Of a stretch of 18,291 nucleotides of DNA, positions 14,967 through 18,291 are shown piece by piece; position 1 is the stretch's first letter, and each line of letters starts with the position of its first letter. Position numbers and translations under genes: made by a program. The notes beneath the pieces are model-generated. The model was not told where the DNA came from, made no database searches, and was given only the letters and a program-made list of their open reading frames with translations. Location of the stretch: contig CAZNYM010000036.1 in assembly GCA_964577255.1 (NCBI GenBank), forward strand, positions 1 through 18,291, given 5' to 3'. This DNA comes from Micavibrio_C sp964577255. GTDB lineage: Bacteria > Pseudomonadota > Alphaproteobacteria > Micavibrionales > Micavibrionaceae.

Positions 14967-16052
14967 ATGGACTCTCTGCGTTTCACCATCCCTGAAATCC
15001 TGTCCCTGATCGGGGTGGCGCAGTGCGCCTACATCCTCTCCTACATGGCCTTCCGCTCGGGCAATGTAAAGAGCGCGGCCCTGCCGTTTCTTTATTTTCT
15101 GGTGCTGGGGGCGGCGTTCGCGCTCGATTTCGCCGTGCATTACGTGGCGCCGCTGATCCCGCGCCACGAGACATGGCAGTGGGCGTTGTGGTTCGCCGGC
15201 CCGCCGCTGAGCGTGCTGCTTATTCTTCAAGTCATGACTCCGCTGCGGCTGCCGGGCTGGAAGGCTCTGCCGGTTCTGACGCTCCTGCCGCTGGCGTGGG
15301 TGGGATCGTACGCGGCGGCCGCCTATACCGGAGGATGTCCGGACGGAATCGAAAACTGCGTTCTGTTTCAGGAGTGGCTTGCCATCGGCGGGTTGCTGGC
15401 GGGCGTTGTCAGCATGGGATCGGTGTGGCTGATCCGCCACCCGCTGCGGGCGCTGGCGCGCGATAAGGCCGGACGCGACCGTTACTGGCTTATCCTGGCG
15501 CTTGTAATGATGAATCTGCAGTTCCTGGGCGTCGTGCTGCTGGGAGCCGGCGGTGTGCTGGCGCCGGAGACGGTGATTTTGCTCCGGAATGCCATCGGCC
15601 TGGGCGTGGTTTACATCGCCGGGACCAGCCTGTTCCGCATCTATCCGCAGGCGGTTCAGCTGGTGCGGCGGGCGGAGCGCCGGGAAGGGCTGAATCCCCA
15701 GGAAAAGGGGATCGCCGGGCAGATCGAGGCGCTTTTGGAACGCGACAAGATTTATCACGAAGCCGCTTACGACCGGGCCGAGCTCGCGCGCGAACTCAAG
15801 ATCCCGGAGACCGTGGTGTCGCGGGTGATCAATCTTCATTTCGGCAAGAGTCTGCCGCAGCTGCTGAACGAGCGGCGGGTGGCTGACGCAAAAAGATTGC
15901 TGCAGGAAACCGACGCAGCTGTTAAAGTGATCGCGGATGAAGTCGGATTCAACTCGCTGGCGTCGTTCAACCGCGTGTTCAAAGAGATGACCGGCATGGC
16001 GCCATCGGCCTTCAGAAACGCGCAACCCGATAAGCTTAGCGCAAAAAAGTAA
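14967..16052 (+). CDS. Membrane-embedded AraC-family transcriptional regulator
   Basis: A 361-residue protein whose first 230 or so residues are polytopic membrane (about seven hydrophobic segments), followed by a cytoplasmic AraC/XylS DNA-binding domain. Two helix-turn-helix units are visible: ELARELKIPETVVSRVINL from about residue 271, and VKVIADEVGFNSLASFNRVF from about residue 317, ending in the family signature FKEMTGMAPSAFR. The usual soluble effector-binding domain is absent, so any signal would be sensed in or across the membrane. The gene is the last of the secretin group, 17 bases after the previous stop, with no strong ribosome site. Its stop is 196 bases before the pilin ATG, so the pilin promoter is the obvious target. 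This is inference; autoregulation is also possible. Confidence 0.9.
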   Translation: MDSLRFTIPEILSLIGVAQCAYILSYMAFRSGNVKSAALPFLYFLVLGAAFALDFAVHYVAPLIPRHETWQWALWFAGPPLSVLLILQVMTPLRLPGWKALPVLTLLPLAWVGSYAAAAYTGGCPDGIENCVLFQEWLAIGGLLAGVVSMGSVWLIRHPLRALARDKAGRDRYWLILALVMMNLQFLGVVLLGAGGVLAPETVILLRNAIGLGVVYIAGTSLFRIYPQAVQLVRRAERREGLNPQEKGIAGQIEALLERDKIYHEAAYDRAELARELKIPETVVSRVINLHFGKSLPQLLNERRVADAKRLLQETDAAVKVIADEVGFNSLASFNRVFKEMTGMAPSAFRNAQPDKLSAKK

Positions 16053-16064
16053 TCATTATGTTAA

Positions 16065-16090
16065 TCAGAGATATCAAACAGATATTCTGA
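16065..16090. repeat. Bulged inverted repeat after the AraC-type gene
   Basis: TCAGAGATATC (16065-16075) and GATATTCTGA (16081-16090) are inverted around a 5-base centre, with one unpaired base in the left arm. It starts 13 bases after the regulator's stop. No T tract follows (GCAGTG), so a canonical terminator is unlikely. It may be an upstream operator of the pilin promoter or a 3' stabilising hairpin. Confidence 0.4.
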
Positions 16091-16175
16091 GCAGTGAAAC
16101 CCGTCAAACTTAAGGGCCGCTTTACGAATACGGCTTTAGGCTTGGAAAATGGGGGCTGTGCGAGGTTGCGGTTCG

Positions 16176-16184
16176 TATTATACT
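16176..16184 (+). promoter_or_regulatory. Probable -10 region of the pilin promoter
   Basis: TATTATACT contains two overlapping -10-like hexamers (TATTAT and TATACT) in a G+C-rich background, about 65-73 bases before the pilin ATG. No good -35 lies 16-18 bases upstream (the region reads GGGGGCTGTGC), as expected of an activator-dependent promoter. A TTGC just upstream is too close to serve. Confidence 0.45.
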
Positions 16185-16185
16185 T

Positions 16186-16197
16186 CCCAGCGCTGGG
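16186..16197. repeat. Perfect 12-bp palindrome CCCAGCGCTGGG at the expected pilin transcription start
   Basis: A perfect palindrome begins 1 base after the -10-like sequence, overlapping the likely transcription start. It could be an operator. In RNA it could fold into a small hairpin (CCCA-GCGC-TGGG) at or near the 5' end of the pilin message. Confidence 0.5.
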
Positions 16198-16206
16198 TTC
16201 ACAGCA

Positions 16207-16223
16207 ATAGTCCAACATAGTCC
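16207..16223 (+). repeat. Two 7-bp direct repeats (ATAGTCC) with 10-bp period
   Basis: ATAGTCC at 16207-16213 recurs at 16217-16223, start to start 10 bases, about one helical turn. They lie between the palindrome and the pilin ribosome site. Same-face direct repeats are typical of binding sites for proteins with tandem DNA-reading units, but chance cannot be excluded at this length. Confidence 0.4.
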
Positions 16224-16233
16224 GTTCTTACGC

Positions 16234-16241
16234 AAAAGGAG
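16234..16241 (+). promoter_or_regulatory. Strong ribosome binding site of the pilin gene
   Basis: AAAAGGAG with 7 bases to the ATG at 16249, fitting high-level expression of a structural subunit. It fixes the start. Confidence 0.8.
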
Positions 16242-16248
16242 AACTTTA

Positions 16249-16992
16249 ATGGTTAAAAATTCATTGACGGCGGGCAGGTCCCAGGCCGGCTTTACGCTGG
16301 TCGAACTGGCCATCGTTATGATCATCATCGGCCTGCTGATCGGCGGCATCCTGAAGGGGCAGGAACTGATCGGCAACGCCCAGGTGACTTCCACAGTTTC
16401 ACAACTTAAATCGATCGAAGCGGCGACCACCACGTTCCGCGACATGTATGACGCCGTTCCGGGCGATATCACCAACCCGGCCGTCCGCCTTCCGGGCTGC
16501 ACGGCCGCGCCTTGCACCACGGCCGGTAACGGCAACAACCGCGTCGATCACGCCCCCGGCGTGGCGGCGGCTGTCGATGAAGGCGCCGTTTTCTGGGTTC
16601 ATCTGAACGCGGCCGACCTGGTCGGCGGCACGGACGGCACGACCACGGCGGCCTGGGGCCAGGGCTATCCTGGCGCTGAGGTTGGCGGCGGCTTCATGAT
16701 GGGCTTCACCCTGGGTGGCGCCGCGGCTGCGCTTCCCGGCGCCACGGGCACGAACGTGCGGGGCGGACACTATCTGTCCCTGCAGGCTTCCCCTGCCGCT
16801 GCAGCTAACGCTGCGGCCGGTGCCGGCCTGACATCTTCCCAGGCGGCACGTATCGACCGCAAGATGGACGACGGCCAGCCTGGCGACGGCAACGTCCGTA
16901 ACGGCGGTGTTGCGGCTTGCGTCTCGGGCGCTGCTTATGACGAAGCGGTCGACGGCCTGAACTGCTCGGTCTATGTTCGCGTTCAGCAGTAA
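16249..16992 (+). CDS. Type IV prepilin (probable major pilin)
   Basis: Prepilin of 247 residues. A 14-residue basic leader (K3, R10) ends in Gly14, cleavage falls before Phe15, and Glu19 is the conserved +5 Glu (QAG-FTLVELAIVMIII). The hydrophobic alpha-1 helix runs to about residue 37, and GNAQVTSTVSQLKSIEAATT continues the amphipathic helix. The globular part is unusually rich in Ala, Gly and Thr. Four cysteines, C84/C89 and C224/C239, could form two disulfides; the second would make a C-terminal D-loop. MDDGQPGDGNVRNG is a motif style common in this pilin group. Strong ribosome site, own promoter-like leader and strong terminator suggest a monocistronic, highly expressed subunit. A minor pilin is possible, but it is the only pilin in the window. 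Confidence 0.94.
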   Translation: MVKNSLTAGRSQAGFTLVELAIVMIIIGLLIGGILKGQELIGNAQVTSTVSQLKSIEAATTTFRDMYDAVPGDITNPAVRLPGCTAAPCTTAGNGNNRVDHAPGVAAAVDEGAVFWVHLNAADLVGGTDGTTTAAWGQGYPGAEVGGGFMMGFTLGGAAAALPGATGTNVRGGHYLSLQASPAAAANAAAGAGLTSSQAARIDRKMDDGQPGDGNVRNGGVAACVSGAAYDEAVDGLNCSVYVRVQQ

Positions 16993-17007
16993 TTTTTCGA
17001 GATAAGG

Positions 17008-17035
17008 AAAGGGCCCGCTTCGGCGGGCCCTTTTT
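17008..17035 (+). terminator. Strong intrinsic terminator after the pilin gene
   Basis: AAAGGGCCCGC-TTCG-GCGGGCCCTTT is an 11-bp perfect stem closed by a stable UUCG tetraloop, with a T tract at 17031-17035, 16 bases after the pilin stop. On the minus strand the following T run is short and broken (CCCTTTCCTT), so it may serve the convergent slipin transcript less well. Confidence 0.95.
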
Positions 17036-17052
17036 CTTTGGGTTGTCTTCTT

Positions 17053-17814
17053 TCAGGCGGCGCGGCGGCCGGCCAGCGCCTCGAGTCCGGTTTTGAGGAT
17101 GTCGAGCGGTACTGGCAGGATCATGGTGTTGCCCTTGGCGTTGACAAACTCGCTCATGGTGCCGAGATAGCGCAGCTGCATGGTTTCCGGGCGCTGGGCG
17201 AGGATGGTCGCGGCAGCATCGAGTTTCTGCGCCGCCTGGAATTCGCCCTCGGCGTTGATCACCTTGGCGCGGCGTTCGCGCTCGGCCTCGGCCTGGCGGG
17301 CGATGGCGCGCACCATGCTGGGGTCGAGATCGACGTCCTTGATTTCCACGTTCGTGATGTCGATGCCCCAGCCTTCAGTCTGGCTGCGCAGCAGGGTCTG
17401 GATGTCGGCATTGAGGCGGTCGCGCTCGGACAGCATGTCGTCAAGCTCGTGCTTGCCCAGGACAGAGCGCAGGGAGGTCTGCGCCAGCTGGCTGGTGGCC
17501 TGAATGAAATCCTCGACCCGGTTGATGACCTGGGCCGGGTCGGACACGCGGTAATAGACCACGGCATTGACCTTGACCGAGACGTTATCGCGGGAGATCA
17601 CATCCTGCGGCGGGATGCTTTCGGTGCGCACGCGCATGTCGACACGCAGCATGTTCTGCACCCAGGGCAACACCAGCTGGATCCCGGGGCCGCGCGTGCT
17701 GGTATAGCGGCCGAAGGTGTAGACGATGCCGCGCTCGAACTCCATCACGATCTTGAACGAGGCAGCCAGCAGGGCTAGAAGCCCGACGAGCAGAAATACG
17801 GGAAGCGGTTCCAT
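17053..17814 (-). CDS. Slipin (stomatin/prohibitin-like SPFH-domain membrane protein)
   Basis: A 253-residue bacterial stomatin. An N-terminal membrane hairpin/anchor at about residues 4-22 is followed by the SPFH domain (VMEFERGIVYTFGRY, then GPGIQLVLPWVQ, then the D-x-R-VRTESIPPQDVISRDNVSV pattern). A charged coiled coil (RQAEAERERRAKVINAEGE) and the QLRYLGTMSEF C-terminal segment complete it. Family members form large oligomeric rings or microdomains in the membrane and are often encoded beside NfeD, but no nfeD is seen here. The ATG follows the leuB stop by 3 bases, and its ribosome site AAAGGAG (17824-17830 on the minus strand) lies inside leuB, so the two are co-transcribed. Its 3' end converges on the pilin terminator. 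Confidence 0.94.
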   Translation of the reverse strand: MEPLPVFLLVGLLALLAASFKIVMEFERGIVYTFGRYTSTRGPGIQLVLPWVQNMLRVDMRVRTESIPPQDVISRDNVSVKVNAVVYYRVSDPAQVINRVEDFIQATSQLAQTSLRSVLGKHELDDMLSERDRLNADIQTLLRSQTEGWGIDITNVEIKDVDLDPSMVRAIARQAEAERERRAKVINAEGEFQAAQKLDAAATILAQRPETMQLRYLGTMSEFVNAKGNTMILPVPLDILKTGLEALAGRRAA

Positions 17815-17817
17815 GAT

Positions 17818-18291
17818 TTACATCTCCTTTATGACGGCATCGCCCATGGCGGACGTGGTGAGAAGGGTGCAGCCGGGGCTCATGATATCCGCCGTGCGCA
17901 GGCCCCGGGCCAAGACTTTTTTCACGGCGTTTTCGGTTCGATCGGCAAGGTCGGCGCGGCCGAGCGAAAAGCGCAAGGCCATGGCGAGGCTGAGGATGGA
18001 GGCGAGGGGGTTGGCCTTGCCGGTGCCGGCGATATCGGGGGCGGAACCGTGGATGGGCTCGTACAGCGCGGCGCGCCGGCCGGTCTTCGGATCGGCGGGG
18101 CCAAGCGAGGCCGAGGGCAGCATGCCGAGCGACCCCGCCAGCATCGAAGCTTCGTCGGAAAGAATGTCGCCGAACAGATTGTCAGTGACGATGACATCGA
18201 ACTGTCTGGGGTTGCGGATCAGCTGCATGGCGCAGTGGCGACCACCCAGATCTACACCAGCGATGTCGGAAAATTCTTCTTTGTGAAGTTT
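17818..18291 (-). CDS. leuB: 3-isopropylmalate dehydrogenase, C-terminal part (5' end outside window)
   Basis: NAD-dependent oxidative decarboxylation of 3-isopropylmalate in leucine biosynthesis, in the cytoplasm. The frame is open to the right edge; about 157 residues are visible. Conserved blocks: FDVIVTDNLFGDILSDEASM with both metal-binding Asp residues, GSLGMLPSASLG, LYEPIHGSAPDIAGTGKANP (nucleotide-binding region) and the C-terminal helix. Just before CAMQL, where the family has Y/L-V-D (catalytic/metal Asp217 of the Thermus enzyme), the visible frame reads DLGGRHCAMQL and lacks that Asp. This may be a local base error near the edge. The stop is 3 bases from the slipin start, giving a leuB-slipin operon. 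Confidence 0.95.
   Translation of the reverse strand, partial: KLHKEEFSDIAGVDLGGRHCAMQLIRNPRQFDVIVTDNLFGDILSDEASMLAGSLGMLPSASLGPADPKTGRRAALYEPIHGSAPDIAGTGKANPLASILSLAMALRFSLGRADLADRTENAVKKVLARGLRTADIMSPGCTLLTTSAMGDAVIKEM

Noticed and set aside
14880..16025. Long minus-strand open frame opposite the AraC-type regulator
   Set aside because: His/Gln/Arg-rich shadow composition; the plus strand encodes a well-defined membrane domain and double helix-turn-helix.
16143..16171. Possible sigma54 promoter before the pilin gene
   Set aside because: GG and GC elements near TTGGAAAATGGGGGCTGTGC and GAGGTTGC do not fit the required 10-base gap of the TGGCAC-N5-TTGC pattern.
17038..17778. 246-codon plus-strand open frame opposite the slipin gene
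   Set aside because: Complementary shadow of a clear SPFH protein; it begins in the pilin terminator region and shows no recognisable domain.

Overview
The window is a high-G+C, gene-dense stretch of a Gram-negative bacterial chromosome. Secretin, prepilin peptidase, PilT/PilU and LeuB all read as proteobacterial. The style of the pilin and of LeuB suggests an alphaproteobacterium, but no rRNA or other strong taxonomic marker is present, so this is a weak inference. Almost the whole window is one type IV pilus locus whose parts and partial order resemble the MSHA (mshE-G-I-J-K-N-L) type of type IVa pilus.

Layout. Plus strand, 1-6196: the 3' part of a GspE/PilB/MshE assembly ATPase, a GspF/PilC/MshG platform protein that apparently starts at an ATC codon, a fused PilM-PilN (GspL/MshI-like) protein, a PilO/MshJ-like protein, a PilP/MshK-like periplasmic protein and an ABC-transporter ATPase. 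Next, 6288-8929: a TonB-like/MshN-like protein (acidic cytoplasmic tail, one membrane segment, long Pro/Ala linker, C-terminal TPR) overlapping a prepilin peptidase (PilD). Next, 9049-11348: tandem retraction-type ATPases PilT and PilU, both starting with TTG and overlapping by 4 bases. Next, 11489-16052: an MshL-like lipoprotein secretin, an ABC-2-like permease, a membrane-anchored helical-repeat protein and a membrane-embedded AraC-family regulator. Last, a separately promoted major prepilin (16249-16992) with a complex leader and a strong terminator. On the minus strand, convergent with the pilin, lie leuB (5' end outside the window) and a slipin/SPFH gene 3 bases behind it.

How it works together (inference from family roles). 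PilD processes the prepilin. The GspE/GspF motor, with the PilM-N/O/P alignment complex, extends the fibre through the MshL secretin. The TPR protein probably bridges inner membrane, peptidoglycan and secretin. PilT and PilU retract. The unexpected component is an ABC transporter split around the locus: ATPase at 5453, permease at 13425, and a membrane-anchored periplasmic partner at 14209. It recalls the Myxococcus PilG/PilH/PilI transporter required for pilus biogenesis. A membrane-bound AraC regulator sits directly before the pilin promoter, whose leader carries a perfect 12-bp palindrome and helically phased 7-bp direct repeats. This ABC module plus integral-membrane regulator is the best candidate here for an under-described system.

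No tRNA, rRNA, CRISPR array, insertion sequence, phage gene or integration site was seen.
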